Shown here piece after piece: positions 35,887 through 48,094 of a stretch of 64,000 nucleotides of DNA (its first letter is position 1; each line of letters opens with the position of its first letter). The translations under genes were made by a program, and so were the position numbers. This stretch comes from Streptomyces changanensis (GTDB lineage Bacteria; Actinomycetota; Actinomycetes; Streptomycetales; Streptomycetaceae). The stretch is from assembly GCF_024600715.1 (NCBI RefSeq), contig NZ_CP102332.1:1426001-1490000 (forward strand), written 5' to 3'. The notes under the pieces were generated by a model. It saw only the letters and a program-made list of their open reading frames with translations, had not been told where the DNA came from and did not search any database.

Positions 35887-38056
35887 GTCCGGATCCCCGT
35901 CCATGCGTGGTCCCCCCGTCGTCGTCTTCAATGATCTCTCCTGTCGCCGTGTTCACGGCCGGAGCGGCCGGGGCGGCCTGGGCGAGGGCCACGGCGACGG
36001 CCTCGGCGGTCTTGCGGCCGAAGCCCGGAACCTCGCAGATCTGGTCGATTGTCGCCTGCCGGAGGCGTTTCACCGAACCGAAATGCTTGATCAACGCCCG
36101 TTTGCGCGCGTCTCCGAGGCCGGCGACGTCGTCCAGGGGGCTGGTGCGCAGGCGCTTGCCGCGCTTGCTGCGCTGGTAGCGGATGGCGAAGTCGTGGGCG
36201 GTGTCGCGAACGCGCTGGAGGAGGTACAGGCCCTCGCTGGTGCGGGGCAGGACGACCGGGTCGTCCTCGCCGGGGAGCCAGACCTCCTCCAGGCGCTTGG
36301 CCAGGCCGCAGACGGCGACGTCGTCGATGCCGAGTTCGTCGAGGGCGCGGCGGGCCGCCTCCACCTGGGGCTTCCCGCCGTCGACGACGACCAGCTGGGG
36401 CGGGTACGCGAACTTCCGGGGCCGGCCGTCCTCCTCGGCGGCCATCGCGTCGAGGTCCTCGGGCGGGACCCCGGCGGCGGCCGGTGTCCCGGCGGCCGCC
36501 GCGGACGGGACGCCGTCGGCCGGGGTCGGGACGCCGTCGGCCGGGGTCGGGGTGCCGTCGGTCGGGGTCGGGGTGCCGTCGGTCGCGGTGGGGGTCTCGC
36601 CGTTGCCGCCGACCCACTCGCCGGTCCTCTCCTTCTCCGCGAGGTAGCGCCGGAATCGGCGGCTGACCACCTCGTGCATGGAGCGGACGTCGTCCTGTCC
36701 CTGGCCGTGCCAGACCTGTGTGTCCCCGACGCGACCCTTGATCTGGAAGCGGCGGTACTCGCTCTTGCGGGGCAGCCCGTCCTCGAAGACGACCATGGAG
36801 GCGACGACGTCCTCGCCCTGGAGGTGGGAGATGTCGAAGCACTCGATGCGCAGCGGCGCCTCGTCCAGGCCGAGGGCGTCGGCGATCTCCTCCAGGGCGC
36901 GGGAGCGGGTCGTGAGGTCGCTGGCGCGCTTGGTCTTGTGCAGGACGAGGGCCTGCTGGGCGTTGCGCCCGACGGTCTCCATCAGGTCCCTCTTGTCGCC
37001 GCGCTGCGGGATGCGCAGGGACACCTGGGAGCCGCGGCGGTCGCTGAGCCACTGGGTGACGGCGTCGAGGTCCTCGGGGAGGGCCGGGACGAGGACCTCC
37101 TTGGGGACGGCGTCGCCGCGCTCCTCTCCGTACAGCTGCTGGAGGGCGTGCTCGACGAGGCCGGCGGTGTCGACCGCCTCCACCTTGTCCGTGACCCAGC
37201 CGCGCTGGCCGCGGACGCGTCCGCCGCGGACGTGGAAGATCTGCACGGCGGCCTCCAGCTCGTCCTCGGCGACGGCGATGAGGTCGGCGTCGGTGGCGTC
37301 GGCGAGGACGACGGCGTTCTTCTCCATGGCCCGGCGCAGGGCGCCTATGTCGTCGCGGAGGCGGGCGGCCCGCTCGTACTCCATGTCGTCGGCCGCCGCC
37401 ATCATGTCCTTCTCCAGGCGGCGGATGTACGTGCCGGTGCGGCCGGCCATGAAGTCGCAGAACTCCTCGGCCAGTTCGCGGTGGTCCTCGGGGGTGATCC
37501 GGCCCACGCAGGGGGCGGCGCACTTGCCGATGTACCCGAGGAGACAGGGGCGGCCGGTCCGGGTGGCGTTGCGGAAGACCCCGGAGGTGCAGGTGCGGAC
37601 GGGGAAGACGCGCAGGAGGAGGTCGACGGTCTCGCGGATGGCCCAGGCGTGCGCGTACGGCCCGAAGTAGCGCACGCCCTTCTGCTTGTGGCCGCGCATG
37701 ACCTGGACGCGGGGGAACTCGTCGCCCAGGGTGACGGCGAGGTAGGGGTAGCTCTTGTCGTCGCGGTACTTGACGTTGAAGCGGGGGTCGTACTCCTTGA
37801 TCCAGGAGTACTCCAGCTGGAGGGCCTCCACCTCGGTGGAGACCACCGTCCACTCCACGGACGCCGCCGTGGTGACCATGGTCCGGGTGCGCGGGTGCAG
37901 GCCCGCGAGGTCCTGGAAGTAGCTGCCGAGCCGCTGGCGCAGCGACTTGGCCTTGCCGACGTAGATCACCCGGCGGTGGTCGTCACGGAACTTGTAGACC
38001 CCCGGCGAGTCGGGGATCTGTCCCGGCTTGGGGCGGTAGCTGGAGGGGTCGGCCAT
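35879..38056 (-). CDS. uvrC: UvrC, excinuclease ABC subunit C
   Basis: 725 residues from the ATG at 38056. UvrC makes both incisions in nucleotide excision repair. Domains: N-terminal GIY-YIG nuclease (GVYKF at 19-23, [13 protein letters not shown] at 31-43), a four-Cys cluster region ([28 protein letters not shown]), the UVR/UvrB-binding motif ([14 protein letters not shown]), the RNase H-like nuclease core ([24 protein letters not shown] and ... [12 protein letters not shown]), and C-terminal helix-hairpin-helix motifs ([24 protein letters not shown] and [14 protein letters not shown]). A proline/threonine-rich insert of about 55 residues with a 7-residue repeat (about 489-517) splits the nuclease core. 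It overlaps rapZ. Confidence 0.97.
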   Translation of the reverse strand: MADPSSYRPKPGQIPDSPGVYKFRDDHRRVIYVGKAKSLRQRLGSYFQDLAGLHPRTRTMVTTAASVEWTVVSTEVEALQLEYSWIKEYDPRFNVKYRDDKSYPYLAVTLGDEFPRVQVMRGHKQKGVRYFGPYAHAWAIRETVDLLLRVFPVRTCTSGVFRNATRTGRPCLLGYIGKCAAPCVGRITPEDHRELAEEFCDFMAGRTGTYIRRLEKDMMAAADDMEYERAARLRDDIGALRRAMEKNAVVLADATDADLIAVAEDELEAAVQIFHVRGGRVRGQRGWVTDKVEAVDTAGLVEHALQQLYGEERGDAVPKEVLVPALPEDLDAVTQWLSDRRGSQVSLRIPQRGDKRDLMETVGRNAQQALVLHKTKRASDLTTRSRALEEIADALGLDEAPLRIECFDISHLQGEDVVASMVVFEDGLPRKSEYRRFQIKGRVGDTQVWHGQGQDDVRSMHEVVSRRFRRYLAEKERTGEWVGGNGETPTATDGTPTPTDGTPTPADGVPTPADGVPSAAAAGTPAAAGVPPEDLDAMAAEEDGRPRKFAYPPQLVVVDGGKPQVEAARRALDELGIDDVAVCGLAKRLEEVWLPGEDDPVVLPRTSEGLYLLQRVRDTAHDFAIRYQRSKRGKRLRTSPLDDVAGLGDARKRALIKHFGSVKRLRQATIDQICEVPGFGRKTAEAVAVALAQAAPAAPAVNTATGEIIEDDDGGTTHGRGSGHE
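36507..36590. repeat. Four tandem 21-bp units inside uvrC
   Basis: Units at 36507-36527, 36528-36548, 36549-36569 and 36570-36590; the first two are identical (gggacgccgtcggccggggtc) and the others differ by a few bases. They keep frame and encode the heptapeptide TPTP(T/A)DG. The repeat is in the linker that interrupts the UvrC nuclease core. Confidence 0.9.
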
Positions 38057-38228
38057 ACCTGACACCCTACTGGCGCCCACCGACAGCCCGGGGCCGAGCG
38101 GTGACGCCCGGGTCCGGGGCGGGGGCGGGGCCGGGAGGGCGCGGGGCCGCCGGTTCGGGCCGGTACGGTCGGCCCGAACCGGCGGCCCGGGTGGGGGGTG
38201 GCGCGGGTCCGGCAGGACCGGGCGGCGG

Positions 38229-39194
38229 TCAGCGCTCCCGTCGCCGAAGGCGCGGGCGCACGGCCACCAGGGCGGCCGCCAGCAGCGCCGCTCCGGCGGC
38301 GGCCGCGGCGGTCCCGGGGAGCCCGGTGGCCGCTTCGGCGGAGCCGGTCGCGGCGGCGCCCGCGACCGGCGGAGCGCCAGGCGCCGTGACCGGGGAGCCG
38401 CCGTGCCCGGAGGAGCCGGCCGGGACCGGGGCGGCCCGGACGGGGCCGGTGTCCGGGCGGGCGTCGGGAGCCGTGCGGGCGTCGGGAGCCGCGGTGTCGG
38501 TGTGGCTGATGGTGCCTTCGGGGCTCGTGGGTCCGTAGCCGCCGGCCTTGCCCGCGCGGGCGTAGGCGGAGCCGGGCAGCTTGTCGCCGTAGGCCGCCGC
38601 CACCCGGGCGCGGTACGCGGCGAGCGTGGTGCCGCCGGCGCCGACGGCGCGTACCGCGTCCTCGTCCAGCGGCAGCACCCGACCGCCCCCGTGGACGTAC
38701 CAGGCGTCGATCTGCGGCTCGCGGAAGACCGTTCCGCCCGGGAGCACCCTGGCTCCGCGCTCCACGAAGTGGATCTCGTCGTCCCCGGTGGCGATGTTCA
38801 CGACCCGCCAGCCGCCGCCCTGCCGGACGCTCCACACCGACGCCTCCCGGCCGTCGGCCGCGACGGCGCGGGCGGCGTGGAACTCGACGCGGGCGACGGG
38901 CGCACCCGCCCGACCCGCGACGAACTCCGGGGACAGGACGTGGACGGCGACGGCGCGGCCCTCGATCCGGGGCCGGTCGGTGGCGTCACCCCGGGCCACG
39001 GCGCCGCCACGGCCGCGCTCGCGGCCGAAGAACCGGGCCAGCGTGTCCAGCGTCGCCGGGGCGGCGGCGGCCTCGCGGGGGCCGGGGGCCGGGTCGGCGG
39101 GGAGCGGGGCGGCGGTCGCGGTCGGGGCCGCGAGCGCCAGGAGGGCGGTGGCGGCGAGTACGGCCGCGGTGGGCCGTGCGTGCGGACGCGTCAT
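38229..39194 (-). CDS. Exported, membrane-anchored protein of unknown function
   Basis: 321 residues from the ATG at 39194, chosen because ggag is 10 bases upstream; a GTG at 39203 overlaps the protease stop (GTGA). Residues 1-30 are a Sec signal ([18 protein letters not shown]). The mature domain, about residues 45-210, has beta-rich segments ([63 protein letters not shown]). A Pro/Ala/Thr-rich stalk follows, then a C-terminal span ([17 protein letters not shown]) and the basic stop RPRLRRRER, giving a wall-spanning topology. I do not recognise the domain. It is coupled to the secreted papain-like protease gene, suggesting a shared job. Confidence 0.75.
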   Translation of the reverse strand: MTRPHARPTAAVLAATALLALAAPTATAAPLPADPAPGPREAAAAPATLDTLARFFGRERGRGGAVARGDATDRPRIEGRAVAVHVLSPEFVAGRAGAPVARVEFHAARAVAADGREASVWSVRQGGGWRVVNIATGDDEIHFVERGARVLPGGTVFREPQIDAWYVHGGGRVLPLDEDAVRAVGAGGTTLAAYRARVAAAYGDKLPGSAYARAGKAGGYGPTSPEGTISHTDTAAPDARTAPDARPDTGPVRAAPVPAGSSGHGGSPVTAPGAPPVAGAAATGSAEAATGLPGTAAAAAGAALLAAALVAVRPRLRRRER

Positions 39195-39199
39195 CGGGC

Positions 39200-39826
39200 T
39201 CACGCTCCGATCCGGTAGAGCGAGTGGGTCCAGGAGAAGGAGGAGTTGGCGACGTACCAGTCGTGCGCGGCCCAGTTGTAGCGGTCGCTCGAGGGCCACG
39301 GGTCGCCCCAGTAGACCCAGCCGCGGGCGTCGTCGTAGCCGTACAGGACGTGCATGTGGCCGCCGCCGCCCGACCACTGGATACGGGTCTCGACGGGCCG
39401 GTTCGCGTTGATCTCGGTCTGGACGGTGCTGTAGCGGAGCCAGCCGTCGACGTACGAGCCGGGGTTGACGCCGGCCCAGCGCAGTCCGGTCTGGACGTTG
39501 CCGAGAGTGGCCTGCCAGTTCGGGCAGTCGTAGCCCTGCCGGCGGTCGAAGGCCGCGTTGCAGAACTGGTTCTGGCTGTACGAGCGGCCGAACCAGGTGG
39601 CGATGGTGTTGCCCGCGGCGGCCCAGCACCAGTTGGTCTTCTGCTGGGCCTGCATGGTGATGTCGAGGCGCTTGGCGGCCAGGGCCGCGGCGGGGCGGTG
39701 GGCGGGGTCGTGCGGGGCGGCGGCTGCGGTGGCGGTGGGGAGGGCGAGGAGTGCGGCGCAGACGGCGGCGGCGAGGCCCGCGCGCCGTCGGCTCCGTGGC
39801 GGCTGCTGGTCGGTGGGGGTGCGCAT
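39200..39826 (-). CDS. Secreted papain-like cysteine protease (C39/C70-like)
   Basis: 208 residues from the ATG at 39826, with an excellent ribosome site (ggagg). A signal peptide covers residues 1-36 (RRRAGLAAAVCAALLALPTATAAAA). The catalytic Cys67 is in TNWCWAAAGNTIATWFG, the catalytic His (157 or 159) in GGGGHMHVLYGYDD and the Asp175 in VYWGDPWP. This order and the NWCWAA motif fit the papain-like C39/C70 (AvrRpt2-like) clan of secreted bacterial proteases. The short form, with no extra domains, suggests an extracellular enzyme. Its stop is next to the start of the membrane-anchored gene, so they form a two-gene operon divergent from a putative regulator. Confidence 0.82.
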   Translation of the reverse strand: MRTPTDQQPPRSRRRAGLAAAVCAALLALPTATAAAAPHDPAHRPAAALAAKRLDITMQAQQKTNWCWAAAGNTIATWFGRSYSQNQFCNAAFDRRQGYDCPNWQATLGNVQTGLRWAGVNPGSYVDGWLRYSTVQTEINANRPVETRIQWSGGGGHMHVLYGYDDARGWVYWGDPWPSSDRYNWAAHDWYVANSSFSWTHSLYRIGA

Positions 39827-40052
39827 CGCGTTCCTCCGAAGGGGATGTGGGGAGGGAGGAGCGCGTCCGGACGCTGCCGGAAGCATCGATCGTTGTCGCG
39901 AGCAGGTCAACACGCTTCAATGCGGGATGACGCCGTGGTGTGAGCGGAAGCGGTTGACGTGTGAACGACCGGGCCCCGTCCGACCTGCCGCGCGGTCCGC
40001 GCGGGCGCGGCGTCGTACCACCCCGTACGTGAACGTTCACTGAGGAGTCCTC

Positions 40053-41015
40053 GTGCGACACCCCGAGGCCGAGGCCGATCTGGCACAGCTCCTGCGCACC
40101 GGCCCGTTCCACCTGGCGCTCCGCGCGGCGCTCGCGGCGCGCGGACTGCCGCTGCAGCGGGTCCGGCACCACCTGGCGCACCGCGGCATCACGGTGGGGG
40201 TGACCAGCCTGTGCTACTGGCAGCAGGGGGCGCGCCGACCGCAGCGGCCCGAGTCGCTGAAGGCGGTCAGGGCCCTGGAGGAGCTGCTGGAGCTGCCCGG
40301 CGGCTCCCTGATCCGGCTGCTCGACGGCCCCGCGGCCGGTGGTGGCACGAGCGGGGCGGGGGTGGAACGCGGTGAGGTGGTGCGACCGGCGGCGCGGTCG
40401 TACCGGGCGCTGGTGGAGGCGTCCGGGGTGGTGGAGGAGCTCATCGCGGGGCTGGGGCTGCCCGCGGACGGCGGGCTGCACACGGTGGGGCACCACGAGC
40501 GTGTGCGCATCGGGGCAGGCCGGCAGCTGGTGGGGCGCGACTCGCTGCACGTCCTGCGGGCGCACCGGGACGGCGTGGACCGGTACGTCGCCATCCACCA
40601 CGGGGACCCGGGCTGCGATCCGGAGCGGGTGGAGGTGCGGGCGGGCGACAACTGCCGCACGGGGCGGGTCCGTTGGCACCGGGAGACGGGCGTGGTCGTC
40701 GCGGAGCTGCTGTTCGACGCGCGGCTGCGCGCCGGGGACACCTACGCCCTGGGGTACGCCTTCGAGGACGGGACGGGCGGGCAGAGCGCGGAGTACGTGC
40801 GCGGGTTCAGCTTCGCGGGCGGGCAGTACGTGCTGCAGGTGGGGTTCCACGAGGACGCGCTGCCTGTGCGGTGCCGGCGGTTCGCGCAGGCGTCGGCGGG
40901 GGCGCCGCGCGGGGCGCGGGGCGAGCTGACGCTGAGCGGCCGGCACCGCACCGTGCACTTCGTGGAGCAGGGGGTGCGCCCGGGGATCCTCGGGATCGAC
41001 TGGGACTGGGAGTAG
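40053..41015 (+). CDS. Putative helix-turn-helix protein with unknown C-terminal domain
   Basis: 320 residues from a GTG at 40053, with gaggag 5 bases upstream. Residues 13-75 look like an XRE-type helix-turn-helix: FHLALRAALAARGLPLQRVRHHLAHRGITVGVTSLCYWQQGARRPQRPESLKAVRALEELLELPGGSL, where the CYWQQGxRxP segment is the recognition part. The C-terminal ~200 residues (VRIGAGRQLVGRDSLHVLRAHRDGVDRYVAIHHGDPG through VRPGILGIDWDWE) are soluble, beta-rich and unassigned. It is divergent from the protease pair and may control it; that is inference. No ligand site can be named. Confidence 0.7.
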   Translation: MRHPEAEADLAQLLRTGPFHLALRAALAARGLPLQRVRHHLAHRGITVGVTSLCYWQQGARRPQRPESLKAVRALEELLELPGGSLIRLLDGPAAGGGTSGAGVERGEVVRPAARSYRALVEASGVVEELIAGLGLPADGGLHTVGHHERVRIGAGRQLVGRDSLHVLRAHRDGVDRYVAIHHGDPGCDPERVEVRAGDNCRTGRVRWHRETGVVVAELLFDARLRAGDTYALGYAFEDGTGGQSAEYVRGFSFAGGQYVLQVGFHEDALPVRCRRFAQASAGAPRGARGELTLSGRHRTVHFVEQGVRPGILGIDWDWE

Positions 41016-41039
41016 CGGGCCGGGGGGCTGCCCCGACGG

Positions 41040-41468
41040 TCAGTCCTGGGGGCCCGCGACGAGGTTGCCGTTCTTGACCGTGACGGGCACCTCGGGGAGC
41101 GGGACGGTCGCCGGGCCCTTGACGACGTGGCCGGTGGTGACGTCGAAGCGGCTGCGGTGGCAGGGGCAGTTGCCCTCGTTCTCCTCGATCTTGTCGAGCA
41201 CGCAGCCCGCGTGGGTGCACTGGGCGCTGAAGGCTCGGTACTGGCCCTTGGCGGGGCAGTGCACGAGGAGGCGCTGCTCCCGGTAGAGCTTGGCGCCGCC
41301 GACCGGCACCGCGTCCGCCGCGCCGAGGTCGACCGGTGCGGTCGGGGTGGGGGTGCGCGCGTGCCCCAGCTTGGAGTCGGTGGAGCAGGCGGCGGTCCCG
41401 AGCCCGGCGGCGCCGGCGAGGGCGGCGCCTTTCAGCACGGTGCGGCGGGTGGCGGGCTGGCCGGGCAT
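41040..41468 (-). CDS. Tat-exported Rieske [2Fe-2S] protein
   Basis: 142 residues from the ATG at 41468 (ggagc upstream). The N-terminus has the twin-arginine motif RRTVLKG (8-14), a hydrophobic stretch and GTAACST, a possible lipobox Cys28. The Rieske ligands are Cys84/His86 and Cys101/His104 (CTHAGC and CPCH); the second residues of each pair, Cys89 and Cys103, are the disulfide cysteines of high-potential Rieske proteins. The mature domain is about 95 residues and stands alone, unlike QcrA. It is an extracytoplasmic electron carrier of unknown partner, common in Streptomyces next to uvrA. It differs clearly from the cytosolic Rieske of the suf operon. Confidence 0.88.
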   Translation of the reverse strand: MPGQPATRRTVLKGAALAGAAGLGTAACSTDSKLGHARTPTPTAPVDLGAADAVPVGGAKLYREQRLLVHCPAKGQYRAFSAQCTHAGCVLDKIEENEGNCPCHRSRFDVTTGHVVKGPATVPLPEVPVTVKNGNLVAGPQD

Positions 41469-41582
41469 GGGTGCTCCACGGGGTACGGGTACGGGGTACT
41501 GCGGGTACGGACCCGACGATACCGACGCAGACCCCCGCACCTTCCGGCGGGCCGCCGCAGCGGGCCGGACCGGGGCGGACCG

Positions 41583-41616
41583 CCTCGCCGCGGGACCCGT
41601 GGGCCCCGCGGCGAGG
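41583..41616. terminator. Hairpin terminator after uvrA
   Basis: cctcgccgcggg (41583-41594) pairs exactly with cccgcggcgagg (41605-41616). It begins 9 bases past the uvrA stop on the minus strand and ends upstream of the Rieske start at 41468. Confidence 0.8.
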
Positions 41617-41624
41617 GAGCGGTG

Positions 41625-44636
<3,012 letters not shown>

Positions 44637-44832
44637 GCCGGGTCCGCACCTTTCTTGAGAGAAGCGGGGGCACTGGCCCCCGTCCCAGACTGATCCAGCC
44701 TATGGGGGCCGTCAGGTGGATGAAGGCCTGACTTCCAAGGATGCCTCCACCGAGCGTATAGCACGCACATTCGATTTAGGTCCGCGCTCAGTCACCTTCA
44801 CCCGAACGGGTGGTGGCGCTACTGTCAGCAGC
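44637..44832. promoter_or_regulatory. Divergent promoter region between uvrA and the MDMPI-family gene
   Basis: On the minus strand TAGGCT at 44702-44697 is a likely uvrA -10; the leader then contains gggggcca/gtgccccc (about 44666-44682) and a ribosome site agaaagg. On the plus strand TATAGC at 44757-44762 may serve the divergent gene. I found no LexA-like GAAC-N4-GTTC site. Confidence 0.4.
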
Positions 44833-45522
44833 ATGATCGACCACGCCCATGACCTGGCCTCCGTGGAGGAGGCGACCGAACGGCTGCTCACCGCGGTCTC
44901 GGCACTCGACGATTCCAACGTCGCGGAGGGCTCCCGTCTTCCCGGCTGGAGCCGCGGACATGTCCTCACCCACCTCGCGCGCAACGCGGACGCCCTCGTG
45001 AACGTCCTCCAGGGCCGCCCCATGTACCCCAGCGCCGAGGTGCGCGACGCCGACATCGAGCGCGGTGCCCCGCGCCCGCTCGCCGAGCAGCTGGACGACC
45101 TGCGGACGTCGGCCGCGCGCTTCCGCGCCGAGGGCGAGGCCCCGGCGGACTGGGGCCGCACGGTCGAGCTCCGCAACGGCGTGACCGACCGGGCGGCGCG
45201 GGTGCCGTTCCGCCGCCTCGCCGAGGTCGAGCTGCACCACGTCGACCTGGGTGTCGGCTACGAGCTGGAGGACCTGCCCGACGCGTTCACCGAGCGCGAG
45301 ATCGACTTCCTGGCGGCCCGGTTCTCCGGCCTCCCGGACGTCCCCCCGGTCACGCTCACCGCCGACGACGGCCGGACCTGGACGACGGGCGGCGGCGCGG
45401 CCGGCGGACCGGTCGCCGTGCGCGGCGCCGCGGCGGACCTCCTCGGCTGGCTCGCGGGCCGCCGCGACGGCTCCGCGCTGAAGGTCTCGGACGGCCCCCT
45501 CCCGGCCCTGCCCCCGCTATAG
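44833..45522 (+). CDS. Maleylpyruvate isomerase family, mycothiol-dependent-type (MDMPI/DinB-like) protein
   Basis: 229 residues from the ATG at 44833. The N-terminal four-helix DinB-like bundle contains PGWSRGHVLTHLARNADALVNVL, and the zinc ligands are the His in that helix and the ExxxH in LAEVELHHVDLG (Glu131/His135). The C-terminal domain is the shorter MDMPI-C type (VTLTADDGRTW). Enzymes of this family use mycothiol, the actinobacterial thiol, for isomerisation or conjugation. The exact substrate is unknown because no gentisate pathway genes are nearby. It is followed 9 bases later by an MBL-fold gene, so the two may work together in thiol-linked detoxification. Confidence 0.82.
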   Translation: MIDHAHDLASVEEATERLLTAVSALDDSNVAEGSRLPGWSRGHVLTHLARNADALVNVLQGRPMYPSAEVRDADIERGAPRPLAEQLDDLRTSAARFRAEGEAPADWGRTVELRNGVTDRAARVPFRRLAEVELHHVDLGVGYELEDLPDAFTEREIDFLAARFSGLPDVPPVTLTADDGRTWTTGGGAAGGPVAVRGAAADLLGWLAGRRDGSALKVSDGPLPALPPL

Positions 45523-45531
45523 GGTGATCCC

Positions 45532-46188
45532 ATGACGTACAGCGGAGCGGTGAAGGTCGGCGGACCCGCGGACGTGCACGAGTTGACGGACCTGATCATC
45601 TCGAAGGTCGCCGTCGGTCCGATGGACAACAACGCGTACCTGCTGCGCTGCCGGGCCACCGGCGAGCAGCTGCTGATCGACGCGGCCAACGAGCCGCGGA
45701 CCCTGCTGCGGCTGATCGGTGACGACGGCGTCGCGTCCGTCGTCACCACCCACCGCCACCACGACCACTGGTACGCGCTGGCCGAGGTGGTCGCCGCCAC
45801 GGGCGCGCGCACGTACGCGGGGCGGTACGACGCCGAGGGGATCGAGGTCCCGACCGACGTCCTGGTCGAGGACGGCGACACGGTCCGGGTCGGCCGCGTC
45901 GAGCTGACCGCGCGCCACCTGAAGGGCCACACGCCGGGCTCGATCGCCCTCGTCTACGACGACCCGCACGGCCACCCCCACGTCTTCACCGGCGACTGCC
46001 TCTTCCCCGGCGGCCTGGGCAACACCCACAAGGACCCGGAGGCGTTCGCCGGCCTGCTCCACGACGTGGAGACGAAGCTCTTCGGCGCCCTCCCGGACGA
46101 GACCTGGGTCTACCCGGGCCACGGCAGGGACACCACGCTCGGCGACGAGCGCCCGCAGCTCCCGGAGTGGCGCGCACGGGGCTGGTGA
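45532..46188 (+). CDS. Metallo-beta-lactamase-fold hydrolase (glyoxalase II-like)
   Basis: 218 residues. Metal ligands are His74, His76, Asp78 and His79 (THRHHDHW), the downstream His of LKGHTPGS, Asp of FTGDCLFPGG and His of YPGHGRDT. The order fits glyoxalase II-like thioesterases. In actinobacteria such proteins neighbouring MDMPI-type genes are likely mycothiol-conjugate hydrolases; that is inference. TATAGG at 45518-45523, inside the end of the previous gene, ends about 8 bases before the ATG, so an extra leaderless transcript is possible; agggtga also serves as a ribosome site. Confidence 0.88.
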   Translation: MTYSGAVKVGGPADVHELTDLIISKVAVGPMDNNAYLLRCRATGEQLLIDAANEPRTLLRLIGDDGVASVVTTHRHHDHWYALAEVVAATGARTYAGRYDAEGIEVPTDVLVEDGDTVRVGRVELTARHLKGHTPGSIALVYDDPHGHPHVFTGDCLFPGGLGNTHKDPEAFAGLLHDVETKLFGALPDETWVYPGHGRDTTLGDERPQLPEWRARGW

Positions 46189-46317
46189 GACGCGCGGGAC
46201 CGCGTCCCGCGCCTCCGCGCGCCCCGTGACCGGGGCGCGCGCCGCACCGTTGGCGCGGCATGCGCCAGAGTCACCTCCCGCCGTCCGCGTCGGCGCCCCC
46301 GGACGGGCCGTCCATGG

Positions 46318-46855
46318 GCCGGCTCGCGGCTGGGGGTGGACCGGACGGTCATGCTGGCGTGCGTCATGGCGGCGGTGGCGGTGAAGGGGGCGCTCACGCC
46401 GCTGGTGGCGCTGCTGGCGGACCGCTACGGGCGGCGGCCGATGTGCCTGGCCGGGTGCGCGGCGAGCGCCCTGTGGATGTTCCCGATGGCGGGTCTGCTC
46501 CACACGGCACGGCCGGTGCTGATGTTCGCGGGGATCCTGGGGGCGCTGCTGGCGTTCGTGACGATGTTCGCGGTGGTCGCCGCGTACCTGCCGGAGCTGT
46601 ACGAGCCGAGGGTGCGGTGCACGGGTGCGGCCTTGGGGTACCAACCTGGCGGGTGTCCTCGGTGGGGCGCTGACCCCGATGGTGGCGACGGCCGTGTCCG
46701 GCCGGGCGGGGCCGCCGTGGGGCGTGGCGGCGTACCTGACCGGGATCGCCCTGCTGAGCCTGGGCTGTTTCGCGCTGCTGCCGGAGACCCTGCCGGCCGC
46801 GGTGGCTTCGGGTCGGGCGGGCGCGCAGGAGGCGGAGGAGCCCGCGGTGGTCTGA
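46318..46855 (+). pseudogene. MFS sugar/metabolite:H+ symporter, 5'-truncated and frameshifted
   Basis: The C-terminal third of a Major Facilitator protein. In one frame GSRLGVDRTVMLACVMAAVAVKGALTPLVALLADRYGRRPMCLAGC holds the RYGRRP cytosolic-loop motif, continuing to YLPELYEPRVRCTGAALGY. There the frame breaks and the homology resumes one base later as NLAGVLGGALTPMVATAV to LLPETLP, ending at 853-855 (TGA 46853-46855). The junction taccaacctg suggests one extra c at about 46641-46642. The upstream half (at least 250 residues) is missing: the 46.19-46.32 kb DNA has no related coding. A sequencing error could explain the shift but not the lost 5' end. Confidence 0.75.
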
Positions 46856-47009
46856 GGGCGCGGCCGTCGAACGGGGCCGTGCACGCGCGTCGTCCGCGCG
46901 CGTCGTCCGTGCGCGTCGTCCGTGCGCGCCGCCCACCCGGGCCGCTGACGCGTGCCACCGGCCGGGGCGCGCGGGCGGCCCGGCCGGTGGTGCGGTCACC
47001 GGGGTGCGG

Positions 47010-47987
47010 TCATCGGACCTTGACGGACTTCTCCTCCTCCGCGGCGGCCTTGCGGCGGGAGGCGACGAGGCTGGTGATGGTGGTGATGACCAGCACGCCG
47101 CAGATGACGGCGAGGGAGACCGGGATGGAGATCTCCGGGACGTGCACCCCGGACTCGTGCAGGGCGTGGAGGATGAGCTTCACGCCGATGAAGCCGAGGA
47201 TCACGGACAGGCCGTAGCTGAGGTGGACCAGCTTCCGCAGCAGACCGCCGATGAGGAAGTACAGCTGCCGCAGGCCCATGAGGGCGAAGGCGTTGGCCGT
47301 GAAGACGATGTACGGGTCCTGCGTCAGGCCGAAGATCGCGGGGATGGAGTCCAGCGCGAACAGCACGTCCGTGGTGCCGATGGCGAGCATGACCACCATC
47401 AGCGGCGTCAGGACCCGCTTGCCGTTGACCCGGAGGAAGAGCTTGGTGTCGTGGTACCGGTCGGCGACGCCGAAGCGCTGCTCGATCGACTTCAGCAGGC
47501 GGTTCTCCTCGTACTCCTCGTCGGGCTCGTCCGAGGAGGCTTCCTTGATCAGCTTCCAGGCGGTGTAGATCAGGAAGGCGCCGAAGATGTAGAAGACCCA
47601 CGAGAAGCTGGCGATGATCGCGGCGCCCGCGGCGATGAAGATCGCGCGCAGGACGAGGGCGATGAGCACGCCGATCAGCAGCACCCGCTGCTGGAGGTGG
47701 GACGGCACCGAGAACTTCGCCATGATGAGGACGAAGACGAAGAGGTTGTCGACGCTGAGCGACTTCTCGGTGATGTAACCGGCGAAGAACTCGCCGGCCG
47801 AGCGGCTGTCCCCGAAGAACAGCAGGCCGAGGCCGAACAGGACGGCCAGGACGATCCAGACGACCGTCCAGATTCCGGCTTCCTTGATCGACACGTCATG
47901 GGGCTTGCGCCCGATGAGGAAGTCGACCGCGATCAGGGCGATGAGACCGAGAACGGTCACCACCCACAAGTTGAACGAAACGTCCAC
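47010..47987 (-). CDS. terC: TerC-family integral membrane protein
   Basis: 325 residues from a GTG at 47987. Nine or so hydrophobic segments are visible, starting WVVTVLGLIALIAVDFLIG. The TerC hallmarks are ITEKSLSVDNLFVFVLIMAKF and the second acidic pair LAIGTTDVLFALDSIPAIFGL. The family is linked to tellurite and metal tolerance, and bacterial Alx/TerC members to manganese export and membrane-protein metallation. It lies near two TerD-domain genes. A conserved-looking leader upstream may control it. Confidence 0.92.
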   Translation of the reverse strand: MDVSFNLWVVTVLGLIALIAVDFLIGRKPHDVSIKEAGIWTVVWIVLAVLFGLGLLFFGDSRSAGEFFAGYITEKSLSVDNLFVFVLIMAKFSVPSHLQQRVLLIGVLIALVLRAIFIAAGAAIIASFSWVFYIFGAFLIYTAWKLIKEASSDEPDEEYEENRLLKSIEQRFGVADRYHDTKLFLRVNGKRVLTPLMVVMLAIGTTDVLFALDSIPAIFGLTQDPYIVFTANAFALMGLRQLYFLIGGLLRKLVHLSYGLSVILGFIGVKLILHALHESGVHVPEISIPVSLAVICGVLVITTITSLVASRRKAAAEEEKSVKVR

Positions 47988-48094
47988 TGCGCCTCCGGCG
48001 TCGTACGGCTACTGATCAGCGTCGTCGCTGCCGGAGGTCTCTTCCACCCGGGCGTCACCCGAGGGATCGGGTGGACGGGCCGGGCCGGCGCCCC

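Noticed and set aside
44637..44832. LexA/SOS box before uvrA
   Set aside because: No GAAC-N4-GTTC-like site was found on reading the spacer.
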